Part shown: one piece after another, positions 12,480-24,165 of the stretch | How positions within the stretch are numbered: position 1 is the first letter of the stretch | How the letters are laid out: each line of letters opens with the position of its first letter | Origin: Rheum nobile | Lineage: Eukaryota > Streptophyta > Magnoliopsida > Caryophyllales > Polygonaceae | DNA: 64,000 nt | NCBI GenBank assembly: GCA_027886185.1 | Contig: WOAB01000109.1 | Location: 7,606,501-7,670,500, forward strand | Reading direction: 5' to 3' | The notes under the pieces: model-generated | What the model saw: only the letters and a program-made list of their open reading frames with translations | The model's database searches: none | What the model was told of the DNA's origin: nothing | Position numbers and translations under genes: made by a program

Positions 12480-13265
12480 TATTTTATGGACTAAACCCCA
12501 AAATCTAACCATAAACTCTAAAAAACACTAAAAACTCATTAGATGCAACCTGGTTGCGCCCAAAAATCCTAAATCTTAAACCACAAACCCTAAACCCCTA
12601 AACCTAACCCTAAAAAAACACTAAAAACCCCTTGGACGCAACTAGGTTGCGCCCATAGTTCTGGACGCAATATAGTTGCGCCCAAATGGTGTATGGGGAT
12701 TGTTTTAAGGGTTTAGGGGTTTAAGGGTTTGTACTCGAATGGACAAAAACCTCAAACCCTAAAACCTAACCATAAACCCTAAAAAACACTAGAAACCCCT
12801 TGGACGCAACTTGGTTGTGTCCAAAAACCCTAAACCCTAAACCTTAAACCACAAACCCTAAACCCTAAAATCTAACCCTAAACCCTAAAAAACACTAGAA
12901 ACCCCTTGGGCGCAACTAGGTTGCGCCCATAGTTCTGGACGCAATCTAGTTGCGCCCAAAGGGTGTGTGGGGATTGTATTAGGGTTTAGGGGTTTAATGT
13001 TTGTACTCGAATGCACGAAAACCCCAAACCCTAAACCCCAAAACCTAACCATAAATCCTAAAAAATACTAGAAACCCCTTGAACACAACCTGGTTACGCC
13101 AAAAAATCCTAAACCTTAAACCACAAATCCTAAACCCCAAAACCTAACCCTAAACCCTAAAAAAACACTAGAAACCCCTTGGGCGCAACTAGATTGCGCC
13201 CATAGTTCCGGACGCAATCTAGTTGCGCCCAAAGGGTGTGTGGGGATTGTTTTAGGGTTTAGGGT
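12480..13265. repeat. 275-bp tandem repeat with telomere-like and palindromic motifs
   Basis: Three copies of a unit of about 275 bp, phased by GCGCCCATAGTTC at about 12650, 12925 and 13198. Each unit contains runs of CCCTAAA, which is the plant telomere motif, alternating with the palindromic word GGCGCAACTAGGTTGCGCC and variants. Pairs of that palindrome are themselves inverted around CATAGTTCTGGAC. The copies are diverged by scattered substitutions. Confidence 0.85.
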
Positions 13266-13800
13266 CTTTATCATAGTATATACCATAGTATATAACTATA
13301 TAATATATGATATACCATAGTATATATAACTATAGAATATATTATAAGATATAACCATAGTATATAACTATATAATATAACCATGAGATATAATCATAAT
13401 ATATAACTATAGAATATAACGATATAATATAACCAAATTGGATATAAGTCATATAACTATAAGATATAGGCCTCTACCGCTAAATCGTCATCATCTTGTC
13501 CACTATAACTAAATACTAATATTTTAACATAATAAATATAGGCCTCTACCGCAACATCGTCATCATCTAGCGTACAGAATGTCGTGCGTATAGACAATTT
13601 TTGTCATGTATATAGTAGCAGCCATAACGATATGATATAACCAAGTTGGATATAATATAAGATATAATCATAGTATATAACTATGGAATATAACCATAAG
13701 ATATAATCATAGTATATAATTATAAGATGAAACCATAGTATATAACTATAGAATATATAACCGTAGTATATGACCATAAGACATAACCAAATTAGATATA
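13266..13800. repeat. 26-bp AT-rich satellite, block 2
   Basis: Same unit as 12045-12470. It is interrupted at about 13465-13610 by two copies of a different sequence starting ATAGGCCTCTACCGC and containing ATCGTCATCATC. Confidence 0.8.
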
Positions 13801-13877
13801 ATCATAGTTATATGTGATTTTTGAGAATAATAATAATAAACAGTTAATAACAAACGAATTAGTGGAGAAACATACTC

Positions 13878-16700
13878 TGATACCCCGTAATTCTGTAAGG
13901 ATTATTTTGGGAATTTTTGGAATTTTCCCGAACACCCGTTTTGTACGTCGGATTTAATACAGAGAGTTTAAGACATTCTGTAATGTGCTATATCTCTGTA
14001 TTATTTTTCTCAGTGAAATAAAATACAGACGAGGTACTTTGGATGTTAATTACCCGTTCGCGTACGATAATTTTATCCCGGATTAACATTGTTTTCGTCT
14101 AAGAGCTGAGGAGGCGAAGCCAGGGTGGCGGCGAGTCTTCTCCTAGCTGAGGACGCCAGGCCTATGGCGGCGCCCGCCGCATTGATGACGGCGCCCGCCG
14201 CATTGATGACGGCGCCCACCGCATTTATGACGGCGCCCGCCGTCGTTGTTGTCCGGAGGTCCTTGCCCGATGGTCGCCGGCGAACGTCTGACGACGCCGA
14301 ACTAGCCCCGCCACGCCTCCATTTAGGCCATCATTGTGCTCCCTCGATCTGTGGCTATAAAAGGAGAGGCTTGGGGGTCAGATTCGAGCTAAAATCAGAA
14401 GCTCAATCTCAGAATTTGTCTCGCCGGAAAAGCTTGCCCTCGCCGGAGTTCTTTGGAGCAATCGCCGGTGTTGTTTGGTGTGTTTTCCTGTAGCCTAGAG
14501 GTCCCTTTGGAAGCTTAGTGGAGGTCTGAACCCAAAGCCAGGCCAAAGGAGTGACCCTCGTGTGTGTATTGGTGAGTTTTCTCACCGTTCTGTTGGCCGC
14601 CGTTCTTCACAGCGACCGCCGTGTTCGTGGCGGCGACCGCCGTGATGAACACGACGCCCGCCGTGATGAACACGGCGACCGCCGCCAGTGGCCAGAAGCC
14701 CCTTTGTTGGCTTGGTCTTGGTGGTCGTCGTTATGGACTCGTTCCTTTCGATTTCTTTCGTCTTTCCTTAGATTCGTACTAGTTTATGTCGGATCTAACT
14801 TAGGGTTTCCTTATGGGTCGACTCGAAGGTCGTTGTGCTGTCGGAGCTATACCTGTGTCGAGCCCGGAATCTCGTTGTCTCTGCTTTGTTCCAGATCTGC
14901 GGACTAAGGCAAGTGGCGGTTCGCTCTTGCTTAATCATTCCATGTTTCATTAATTATCAATTATTTAATTGTTAATTAAATTGGAGTGAACTGTAGTTTT
15001 GGCTTGGGAACTAATTTCATAAATAAACGTGATTAAAGTAATGTTATAATAGGTTGTATATCTGTTAGAACAACGCTATTATATGTGATAATTACCGTGA
15101 TGGTATTATTGTGAATTTAATCTTAATGATAGAATAGCATACGGGTTAATAGGAAAACTAATCCAAGTAAGGACTAGTTGTTTCTATTATCTCTATGTTT
15201 AAGTTGATTGCCTGGATGGCTTTAATGTGAATAATTGATGTGTTAGACTGTTTAGTTAACACGAGTGTTCGTAGGAACGCTAATCCAAGTAAGGGTTAGT
15301 CGTTTCTTTATAACTTAATGTTCGTAGGAACGCTAATCCAAGTAAGGATTTGTCGTTTCTTTAAATCTTAATATTCCTTCGGATAATTTCCGAGGAATAT
15401 TAAGGGTCATGACCTATGCTTCTTATCCACCTTTAAGGATCTGAAGTGTTTAAGCGCCTTGCAAGCGCCATTGGATGAGCATAATTACAGTCATGTGTAT
15501 TAAGCACTTAGCTAGTGCAATTGGGGTGGACGTAACTGTCATCCTGTAAATTAAAGTGTAAGCACTGTGGCAGTGTAATCTGGGTAAACGTAAGATCACC
15601 CTGTATAATAATAATAACTCCGTTGTTCTCGGAATAATGTTAAGCCTCGTGTGTGCGCATGCGTGTATGTGTTTGTGTGTTGTGTTAATTTGGGTCGACA
15701 TGATTGTCACCCTGAGATTTAAGTTGTGTGCCGCTCTTAATAACATTAACGTGTTCCAGTAAAGTGTGTTTTATAATTAAATAAGATATGTGCCCGAGTG
15801 CACATGATTAATAAACCTTTGGCGAGTAGTGCAGCTAAGTAATAGTGCAGCTAGGAAAACTCGTCTCGACTTTTGATCAGAGTACGTTCTCTTTCCAATC
15901 TGGATTCGCTGTAAGCGATGAGGTTGGTCATGAACCAAAACATCTTAGTCAGTTTTTAAATCATCGTTATGTGGTTCTATAAGATCCAGACTTGAATGTA
16001 GTACGTTCTCTTTTCAATCTGGATTCGTTGTATGCGATGAGGTTGGTTGTGAACTGAAACATCTCAGTCAACTTCTAAATCATTGGTGTGTGTAACTTTA
16101 ATGTTCCCTAGCAGTTGTCATAATTTCCTATAAGGCTCATTTCAGTTGGAGTCTTCTCTTCAGTGCATATCTTAATTGTTAAATCATTCCGTGAAAGTGT
16201 CGGGTTATATATCGTTCCTTCGGTTTTTATTCAAGGGACAATGATAGTAAACGGTCACGATCACTCGAACCACTCTGCTTTGTACCCTTGCTAGTCTATT
16301 CAAGTAGACTAACCCATAAACTTTGTTCTCTGCATGTGGGTTGGTGTCATCCGTTCGATTCGGCACATCAGGAGTTGTTTCCCGGAGTTTAAGTAACCTA
16401 TTGAAGGATAAGAAGCTTGCAGACGAAGATTTAAAAGTCAGTGTTCTAAGTTGTTAAGTGTTTTAAGATTGTTAAAGTGTTACTTCAATGTATCTTCATA
16501 ATTTAGCCATGTTATAAGTTGGCTCTTTAAAGTCTTCCGCTGTGTAATTTAAAGTCTTCCGATGTTTAATCTTTCAATTAATATGTAATTATGGTATGTA
16601 TTTAAGCTTAATCATTCTGGAAAAGCCTGGGGTGACTTTGGATGGTAAAGTCTGAGGTCACTGGCATGTAATATCTCCGGTATAAATTGGGGGTGTTATA
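13878..16700 (+). mobile_element. Chromovirus LTR-D (+), 5' LTR
   Basis: Starts TGATACCCCGTAATTC and ends GGGTGTTATA. A primer site follows at 16705. A TATA box (GCTATAAAAGG) is near 14353. The reverse complement of the conserved block (AGTGGCGGTTCGCTC) is at about 14911. GC-rich tandem words flank the TATA box: GCGCCCGCCGCATTGATGAC variants at 14120-14245 and GCGACCGCCGTGATGAACAC variants at 14600-14695. An approximately 113-bp segment is duplicated in tandem (about 15880-15990 and 15995-16090). U5 (16200-16330) matches LTR-E and LTR-F. The frames at 14125-14493 and 14551-14907 are products of the GC-rich repeats. Confidence 0.85.
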
Positions 16701-16704
16701 TTTA

Positions 16705-16716
16705 TGGTATCAGAGC
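16705..16716 (+). promoter_or_regulatory. Initiator-Met primer binding site of LTR-D
   Basis: TGGTATCAGAGC, four bases after the LTR end. The 20 bases that follow are also found after the primer site of LTR-E, then the sequence switches to inverted gag at about 16735. Confidence 0.9.
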
Positions 16717-16723
16717 AATGGTT

Positions 16724-17918
16724 TTAAAATTCTTGGCAGTATGTTTGCATGTGGCCTTCCTTCCCACAATTATAACATATTTGCTTCTCCTTTTGGCAAT
16801 TAAAACTTTTATGCCCAACTTCACCACAGTTGTGGCATTGAATCACACCGCTATTCCAACCTGAGCCTTTGGCGGAGTCAGAATGAGTCGTCTCGGTCTT
16901 AGCACGACCAGACTTCTCAAACTTGGTGGGCGATGACGGCTCGCTTGAAGGTATTAGCCTTCCGGTTTTGTTGCTCACCCTCCGCCTTATTATGTTCCTC
17001 CCGCTTTTGGGCGGATTCCTCTAGCGTGACCTCTATTTTGTAGGCCGCATCAACATATTGCTCCAAAGTAGAGCAACCGTGATGCACCATCAGAGATTTG
17101 ATTTCTGGATTCATCCATCCATGGAAGTACCAGATCTTTTGTTCTTCAATATGCACTTCAGAACCAGCGTAATGCAACAAGTGATTAAACTTTGCCGCCA
17201 GCTCAGACACTTTTAGTCCTTCAGTCTCTGGGTAGAGGAACTCCTTCAGCTTCTCTTCCCTCATAGCACGAGAGAAGAACCGATCAGTGAGCTTGGCCTT
17301 GAACATTTCCCAGCTCAGGTTTGGGTGGTTGTCCAAACCAGTTCCTTCTCACCACTCACTTGCTCCGTCTTTCAGATGTAACGAAGCAATGTGCACCTGT
17401 TCAGCCTCGGTGCATACCATGTTTCGGAATAGTTGTTCCATATGGGAAAACCAAAAGGCAACCTTGACTGGTTCCCCGGTCCCATCGTAGCTATTCGGGC
17501 GCATTGAATTGATCGTCTTCAATGCTCGGTTGTAATTCCTGTCATTTCTCTCGAGAGCCACCAGATGTGTAGGACCTTCACGTCCCTCCACATTAGTTGC
17601 AACTTGAGGATTGGGAGCCGCTTGAGCTTGCGGTATCCCTTAGGTCGTCAGTACCTCGACCACTTGCCTCACTATTTGCCCAATGACCGTCGCATCCAAC
17701 ACGATCGGGGCAGGAGGTGGAACTTCTCTCGCAGCTTGGGGGTCCACTTGTCCCTGATGAACATCTTGCCGCAGGGTCGGGTCATTATTACGCAAGCCAG
17801 ATCTCGCGTCTTCCCCTTGCTGAGTAGCACTCCTCGACTGAATTCGGGAACCGTCGCTAGGGCTTTTATTATCTGCTTGGTTGGTGGATCGAATGTTCAC
17901 CATCTGTTGATAAACCAT
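16724..17918 (-). pseudogene. Chromovirus gag, inverted and truncated
   Basis: Minus-strand gag of a Tekay-like chromovirus, in three frames. 17640-17918 is the N-terminal linker starting MVYQQMVNIRSTNQ. 16917-17591 is the capsid region with FWFSHMEQLFRNMVCTE, LKDGASEW and NLSWEMFKAKLTDRFF. 16724-16978 holds two CCHC zinc knuckles (CHNCGEVGHKSFNC and CYNCGKEGHMQTYC). Internal stops (after VEVLTT and GASEW) and a frameshift before the knuckles make it a pseudogene. The last four codons (QEF-stop) come from the antisense of the leader behind the LTR-D primer site, so gag ends at a rearrangement junction. No protease, RT or integrase follows. Confidence 0.88.
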
Positions 17919-18576
17919 AACGTCAAATTAAAATCTTCCAACTTATATATGATACTTAATCACTTACGTTATGATACGAATTGTAAGGGTCTAAACCAAT
18001 AACTTATATTAGTTTGACTGACCCTCCATCATTAACCTTAAAATGACCTTATCCTCTTACTTGAGAATGGATCAATTAGGAGAAATGTCAACCTTTAAAT
18101 GACATTAAACCTAAGAAAAGACGATATCCTTAAGAATGGATCTAAGGAATAAGTAACAAAACCGAAGCTTGCAAAATTTTGAAAAACCACTTAAACCCTA
18201 TGCTTTCAAACTTTATACTTTTAAACCTTATATATTTAACTTAATAAAATAATTATTTATAAAGTTAGTTTCTCAAACTAACGACACTGTTATCACCTAA
18301 AACCCTTACTAAGACCAAAAATCACACTTTTAAAGTTATAGTACGAAGTAAATGTTAAACGTTTATAACACACTATTTATAAGGCAACTATAAAATAACT
18401 ATTAAATTCCTAATAGTTAAACCATTAATTTTAAATTAAACTTTAAGAAATCATTGAACTTTAAGTTTGATACTAACATTTAGACTCTCGAAATTCCATT
18501 TTAAATGAAAATAGTTTCCAAATTAACTTTCAAAAATTCTCAAACCTAACAATAGGCCAAGAATTTTAAAACCATT
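17919..18576 (-). other. Leader between primer site and gag of the LTR-E element
   Basis: AT-rich untranslated leader on the minus strand, running from the primer site at 18577-18588 to the gag start at about 17918. No domain or convincing frame is seen. Confidence 0.6.
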
Positions 18577-18588
18577 GCTCTGATACCA
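18577..18588 (-). promoter_or_regulatory. Initiator-Met primer binding site of LTR-E
   Basis: Minus strand TGGTATCAGAGC, four bases from the LTR end, followed by AATGGTTTTAAAATTCTTGG as in LTR-D. Confidence 0.9.
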
Positions 18589-18592
18589 TAAT

Positions 18593-20983
18593 TGTAACAC
18601 TCCCGACTTATGTCGGTAGTGCCACACGCCAGTGACCTCATACGTTAATGTCCAAAGTCACTATAGGCTTTAATCAGAACAATTAAGTTCAAATAAATAC
18701 ATAAATATTAAATAACGAAAGAATAATCAGCGGAAGACATTTTAAATGAATACAACTCAACCTTTTATTAAGATTCCTCTCGTAAAATGAGAAGGACGGC
18801 TTTACAACAAAGTATAGTGACAGCGGAAGACATTTAAATTACAGCGAAAGACTCTTTAAAGTAGTCCTAATTACATGACTATGTATTACATTTATTTCAA
18901 ACTAAACATACACGCCTTAGAAATATTACTTCTTAAAACGCAAACTTCAACTGTAAGCCTTCTCTTCGACTGGTTACTTCAATCGTCGGGGACCAACCTC
19001 TGATGTGCCGTATAGGACGGATGACACCAGCCAACCATGCAAGGAATAAAATCCGGTTGGTTAGTCTAATGAAAGACTATGCAAGGGTACAAGCAGAATG
19101 GTTCTAGTGATCATAACCGTTTACTATCATTGTCTCTCGAATAATAACCGAAGGAACGATACATAACCCAAAACTTTCACAGAATGATAGAAGAAGATAT
19201 GCATTGAATAGAAGACTCCAACGAAATTTAGTCTTATAGGAAACGTATGTAATTGTTTGGGAACGTTAAGTTTTCACACAAGTTTAAAAACAACCTTGAT
19301 TATTTGGGTCCACGACCAACCTCACCGCGTAATGCGAATCCAGATTGGAAAGAGGACTTACTCTAACAAGAGTCCGGGCGGTTTCCACGTTGTACTCCTC
19401 GCCCGAGGGTATATTAATTATGTGCGTAAAAGCACTTATCTTATTTACTTCCAAAACGTATATTCACGTTAAAGCTTTTAATTCACATCATCTCAAAACG
19501 AGAGATATCTTTGGGAATGAATCCCGAATGTTGGCACTAGCTAAGTGTACCTACCACTTATATCTGAATAAGGGTACGGTCATGACCAGGAGTACTAGGG
19601 CAAAAACCTCCTAATACTTGTTATAAAGAAACGACTAGACCTCGCAAGGTACATAGCGTTCCTACGAATACTCGTGCTAACTAAGCATGTAAGTTCACAT
19701 ATAAATCCACACCAAAATACATTTATCACTTTATGGTAATATCATATAGAATTATATATAATAGCGTTGTTTCTAGCAATATATATACAACCTATTATAA
19801 ATTAAAAAATTTAACACAACATTTTATTGTTTAGGTTCCCAAACACAAATCAACAACTTTATTTCAACTTAATTAAACAATTAAGTAATTGATAATCAAG
19901 AAAAATATGGAATAAATCAACAAGAGCGAACCGCCACTTGCCTTAGTCCGGACGAACGAAGAGTTGGGTCCAAAATCCGGGAACTTGAATTTGTGCAAGG
20001 CTGCCTACTAAAATTCCCGTTGAATTTTATCGTCATTCCGTAGGGTCGGATCCCGATCCGTACAACCGGCCATGGATACGAGCACAATCCAACCCGACGA
20101 CGCATACGAGACGAGTTTTAAGACAAGGAACCCTAATTAGTTACGATATGAAAAGACGAAACAAAACGAAGAAATAAGGGCAGTGCCACGGTCGCGGATA
20201 GCATAGATGCGATCGCGGCTTGCTGGGCAAAGACGCGACCGCGGCAGAAGGGGCCGCAATCGCGGGCCATGCCTTGGCCGAGATCGCGGGCCTCTGCCTA
20301 GCCGCGGTAGATGGAGCCGCGGTCGCGGGGCTCCATCCTGACACGAGCTTAAATCGAACTTCGGAGCCTTACCGACGACGACGAGGCGCGGATCTTCGCT
20401 TTCTGGACACTTACGCACTACCACCACTCCAGGAACTTCACAAAGGCGACAACCTCGGCTTCCGGCAGCGACAATTTCGGCGACAAACACCACAACAATG
20501 CGAACTAAATTGAGAGGAGAAGAGATGGAGAAGATGGTGGAGGAGAAGGCCAATTCCGAGCCCTATTTATAGGCTAGGAAATGGAGCTCCACACTCATTG
20601 CCAAGGAGGCCAACCGATCCAGCTCCCGCCGCTCGGAAAAACGTGGGGAAATGCCGATCGTCGGCGTTCGGGAAAGAGGAGGAAGAAGACGAAGCAGAGA
20701 GCCGCGATCACGGTTTGGCCTTTTGCCAAAACTGCGCCCGCGATTTCATTATCGCGATCGCGGGCAGTGCCGCGCCTGTAGCTCCCGGGCCTTGATCACG
20801 GGTCTTGCTAAATTCTGATTTTAGCAAGCCTCCAATAATTAGAATCCATATGTTTCATTAAATGTGTAACCACACATTCATATGGTTCTTACAGGGTTAC
20901 CGATTATGCCTAACATGTCTTGCTTACAAAACGAAAGTTTGAAAATTACACAAATACCCCTACTAAAATTAAGGGTTATTACA
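18593..20983 (-). mobile_element. Chromovirus LTR-E (-), 5' LTR
   Basis: On the minus strand it begins TGTAATAACCC at 20983 and ends AGTGTTACA at 18593 (2391 bp). The conserved GCGAACCGCCACTTGCC block is at about 19924. A TATA-like TATAAATAGGG on - lies near 20560-20572. CG-rich words (CGATCGCGG, CGGTCGCGG and variants) lie on both sides, at 20188-20335 and 20700-20800. It points toward LTR-D, head to head. No 5-bp duplication is shared between 13873-13877 and 20984-20988. ORFs inside are antisense or repeat-driven. Confidence 0.85.
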
Positions 20984-21205
20984 ATTGTGACTGTGCTTGC
21001 ATTAGGTTGTGACTGTGACTGTGCTTGCATTAGGCTGTGATTGTGATTGCATTAGGTTGTGACTATGATTGTGCTTGCAGCATGTTGTAACTGTGACTAT
21101 GCTTGCATTAGGCTTTGACTGTGATTGTGCTTGCTTTAGGTTGTGACTGTGATTGTGCTTGCAGCATGCTGTGACTGACTGTGCTTGCATTAGGCTGTCA
21201 TATGC
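20984..21205. repeat. Minisatellite of GTGACTGTGCTTGCATTAGG units
   Basis: Tandem, variable-length units of GTGACTGTGATTGTGCTTGC with either ATTAGG or AGCATG tails. They begin right at the outer edge of LTR-E. The open frame on - is a consequence of the repeat. Confidence 0.8.
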
Positions 21206-21914
21206 TTGCTGCCATTTTCATGTGTTCATCTGCTGATATTTTATTACATTGAACTTCTTTCATAACAAGTAGTAGCATGAGAGATTTTTTTTAATCCATG
21301 TCAATGTTTTATACTCATATGAGCATGTCAATTTTCATCTAATTTGTCTGTTAACTACAAATTAGATGGCACAAGAGAGTTGAAATTTGAAGTCACTCCT
21401 TATTTGTGCTATAATACAAGTGTTAAAATGATCATCTTTTTTTGTCTCATTTTCCATTTAATAAATGTGTTAAAATTGTTCCTTTTCCATCTCCATTTAT
21501 GTATTTCACCAAATCTAAGAATGACAAATACAAATGGGTATATAGTGAAAGGCCAATTTTCAACATGTACGCATGTGACATGGTAATGTAGCTGAAAATT
21601 AAATGTGTAGTTGTGCTGATTGGATGTGTAGCTGAAAATTGCATGTGGTTGCCTAGCTTTCTGTACTAAGATATGTGTGGTTGCCTGACATTGCATTTCT
21701 TGGATGCCATGGTCATTCAATGAGCCACTATTGCATTTCTTGGATGACACTATTGCACATCTTGGTTGCCTGACATTGCATTTCTTGGATGCCACTTCAA
21801 TTATCAGTTTAAAGATAATGATATTAACAAATTATTAGTATAAGTTGTATAACCATTCAACCACCTCCTAAAATTCTTGTATTTTCTATTATCTAAACAT
21901 TGCATTCATAGGAA
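21206..21914. other. Unassigned spacer with short repeats
   Basis: AT-rich. 21590-21790 holds repeated short phrases (TGCCTGACATTGCATTTCTTGGATGCC and relatives, imperfect). No gene recognised. It could be intron sequence of the gene piece that follows. Confidence 0.4.
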
Positions 21915-22301
21915 TATGATACTACAAGGTTTGATGACCTCATTAACGGGGTCGAAACCTCTCCACGTGTACAGATGATGCAAGAGGTTGCTAGATGGTT
22001 GTGGCAGCATGTCGAGGAGCTTGAATCTGACGTCAGCTGGGGCAGAGACAAAATTGAAGATCTTACCCGTGAAATTCAGCAATAGCTTGGGAATGTGGGT
22101 TACTTGGGCGATATGAACCAACAATTGGTTGAGCAAGTGTCTACACTAGCCACTTCAAACGTTCAGTTGGCGTTGGACCATGACAACCTCCTCACTACAA
22201 ACATTTCACTTTTGGATGTTTCAAGGAGGAGGTTGTATTACGGTTGGGTTATTATTGTTCTCCTTGTCTTGGTTCTTGTCATATTCATTATCTTTCGTTA
22301 G
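21915..22301 (+). pseudogene. Tail-anchored coiled-coil protein, last exon, one stop
   Basis: The frame opens after a plausible acceptor (CATTCATAG at about 21904-21912) and reads into a hydrophilic helical region (MMQEVARWLWQHVEELESDV, then RDKIEDLTREIQQ). It continues through MNQQLVEQVSTLATSNVQL to a C-terminal hydrophobic helix (WVIIVLLVLVLVIFIIF) that ends one residue before the stop. The layout is that of a tail-anchored membrane protein. One in-frame TAG at 22083-22085 splits it. I do not recognise the family. It may be cargo or an accessory gene of the neighbouring Harbinger-like element, or a host gene fragment. Confidence 0.5.
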
Positions 22302-22856
22302 GCCATATATAACTGATTAATACAGTTACACTTTTGATCCTTTTGTATGATATTTAGGGTATCTATCGTATCGAATTATGTGGCTATTTTGGTACGACGC
22401 TATGTATTTTAAGCACGACTAGTTGGATGACCATTGTAAGGTCAAAAAGACTAATGTTTGTTGTTTAGGACTAATGTTTGTAATGTAAAAAGACTAATGT
22501 TTAAGACTAATATTATCAGTTATTTTGCATTATCTTTAATATATATGTATTATGATCTAGCTATTATAAGATTACATTATCATCTTTCAATATACCAATG
22601 AAATATCTAAATAGTGGACATTGAGTACGTACACTATTCACCTATTTAAACTATTAAACCAAGCAAGACCCATCTCATTATATATAGGCCTATCATCCCT
22701 TTGTCTTTCATCAATTTAAACCAAGCAAGACACTCCTCTTGTCAACGGGATAACAACTACAAGCTTGCTAGAAGAAGGGAAAAGGTTAGGCCCTTTACAA
22801 ATTATATTTTATAATAAATATGTTTATATATGTGGTTAACTCCTTTCCTCATGGAA
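22302..22856. other. AT-rich spacer
   Basis: No gene or recognisable repeat family. There are short duplications such as GACTAATGTTTGT near 22450-22500 and AAACCAAGCAAGAC near 22655-22725. Confidence 0.5.
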
Positions 22857-23420
22857 TTAATAATGGCTCGTTGGATACCAAAGGGAGCATCGAAGATGTC
22901 TTGGACTTGGAATAATGATGACATTCAAGCTTTGCTCGAGGTGTGCATACAATATCAGGTTGAACATGGGGAAGCCGCGCATTTCGAATGGGGTACCGTG
23001 AAAGATCGGTTCAACCGTGCTACTGGCAGAAAGGCTAATATTAGAATGATGAAGAACAATTTTGAATTGATAAAGAAGAAATGGAGGGAATGGAAGAGCC
23101 TTGAAATGTCGGGCGATGTTCACTACGACCCCATAATTGGTGTTGTCACGGGGGATGCCGATTGGTGGGAGAACAAAACGAGGGTAAGTTACCTCAATCG
23201 AGAGTGCTATTATTGTTGTGTTCTTTTAGAATTGCATTTTGTGATTTTTTTTTTGTTGTGAAAACATTTTTGTAAGGTGAATCCAAGTGCCGGCAGGTTT
23301 CGTGCTAGGCCGTTGACTCCGACCATCAAGGTCTTGTGTGCTCGACTCTTCTTCCCATAAGGATGACCGGAGCCAAAATGATGGGGAAGATCGTTATGCT
23401 TTGTCGTTGTTTAGGGAACG
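22857..23420 (+). pseudogene. Myb/SANT-like DNA-binding ORF (PIF/Harbinger-type)
   Basis: The ORF contains MSWTWNNDDIQALLEVCIQY, GTVKDRFNRATGRK, MKNNFELIKKKWREWKSL and GDADWWENKTR. This is the Myb/SANT-like (Myb_DNA-bind_3) domain common in plant PIF/Harbinger ORF1 and related host proteins, here about residues 12-105. A likely ATG is at 22863 (MARWIPKG). After a possible donor behind NKTR (GGTAAGTT at about 23180) a second exon may start near 23278 (VNPSAGRFRARPLTP). Stops follow in the expected continuation. Orientation is opposite to the Harbinger genes at 24422-27614, so it may belong to another copy. Confidence 0.65.
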
Positions 23421-23849
23421 CTATGAGGACGAGTACGTTTTTAAGTTTAAATGTGTTGTGTATCTAGTTTGCTTTATGGTTTGAAGCACAATGGTGTCGT
23501 TGTGTTAATAAATCCAATGCAAACCGCCATTACGTGTAATTGTGGTTTTGCTATTGAACCTTATGTTGTGATCCTTTTAATGTATAATTATGGAAGGTAT
23601 TTTATGTATAATTATGGATGGTATTTTGATAACGGTCGAATACAAAGACGAACAACGACGAAAACATTGCTTGGGCGCGCAAGAGATCTTTGTTTTGTAT
23701 CCCGTCTTTGGAGAAGTATAACTTTTTTTACGTAACTCTGAATTGAGTGATTCCAACTCCAGATTAAATATCAAGATGTCAAATATAACTCCTCCAAATT
23801 TTAGCGCGTTTGGACTAGAGAATTAAAAGTCATGGCTATTCCACAATCG

Positions 23850-24165
23850 TGTCGCAATTTTGTAAAGTGAAACGGTTTGCTACAAACCGTGCCCTAAACC
23901 GTGCGCCCTTATTGAGTCATGGATTCAAAATCTGTAAAGTGGCACGGTTTGCTACAAACCGACCCTAAACCGTGCGACCTTACTGAGTCATGAATTTAGC
24001 TTCTGTAAAGTGGCACGGTTTGATACAAATCGTGCCCTAAACCGTGTGTCTTTACTGATTCATGGATTTAGCTTCTGTAAACAAGCATGGTTTGCTACAA
24101 ACCGTGCCCTAAACCGTGTGTCTTTACTGAGTCATGGATTTAGCTTCTGTAAAGCGTGCCCTAAT
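23850..24165. repeat. 71-bp tandem repeat with a palindromic core
   Basis: Four full units and one partial one, beginning TGTAAAGTGGCACGG. Each has the palindrome ACGGTTTGCTACAAACCGT or a variant, then CCCTAAACCGTG and TGAGTCATGGATT. The units differ by a few substitutions each. 24166-24421 has no recognisable content apart from the transposase tail. Confidence 0.85.

Noticed and set aside
12480..13265. True telomere or recent telomere fusion
   Set aside because: CCCTAAA runs are short, mutated and part of a 275-bp unit with other sequence.
14125..14907. Two GC-rich open frames on + resembling proteins
   Set aside because: They lie in LTR-D over tandem GC-rich words and the TATA region; no domain or homologous frame appears in LTR-E or F.
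20137..20795. Overlapping open frames on both strands in LTR-E
   Set aside because: Long frames come from CG-rich words; both strands are open and the sequences are low complexity.
13873..20988. A single composite element 13878-20983 inserted as a unit
   Set aside because: The 5-bp flanks do not match and the two LTRs differ markedly, so a joint insertion is not supported.
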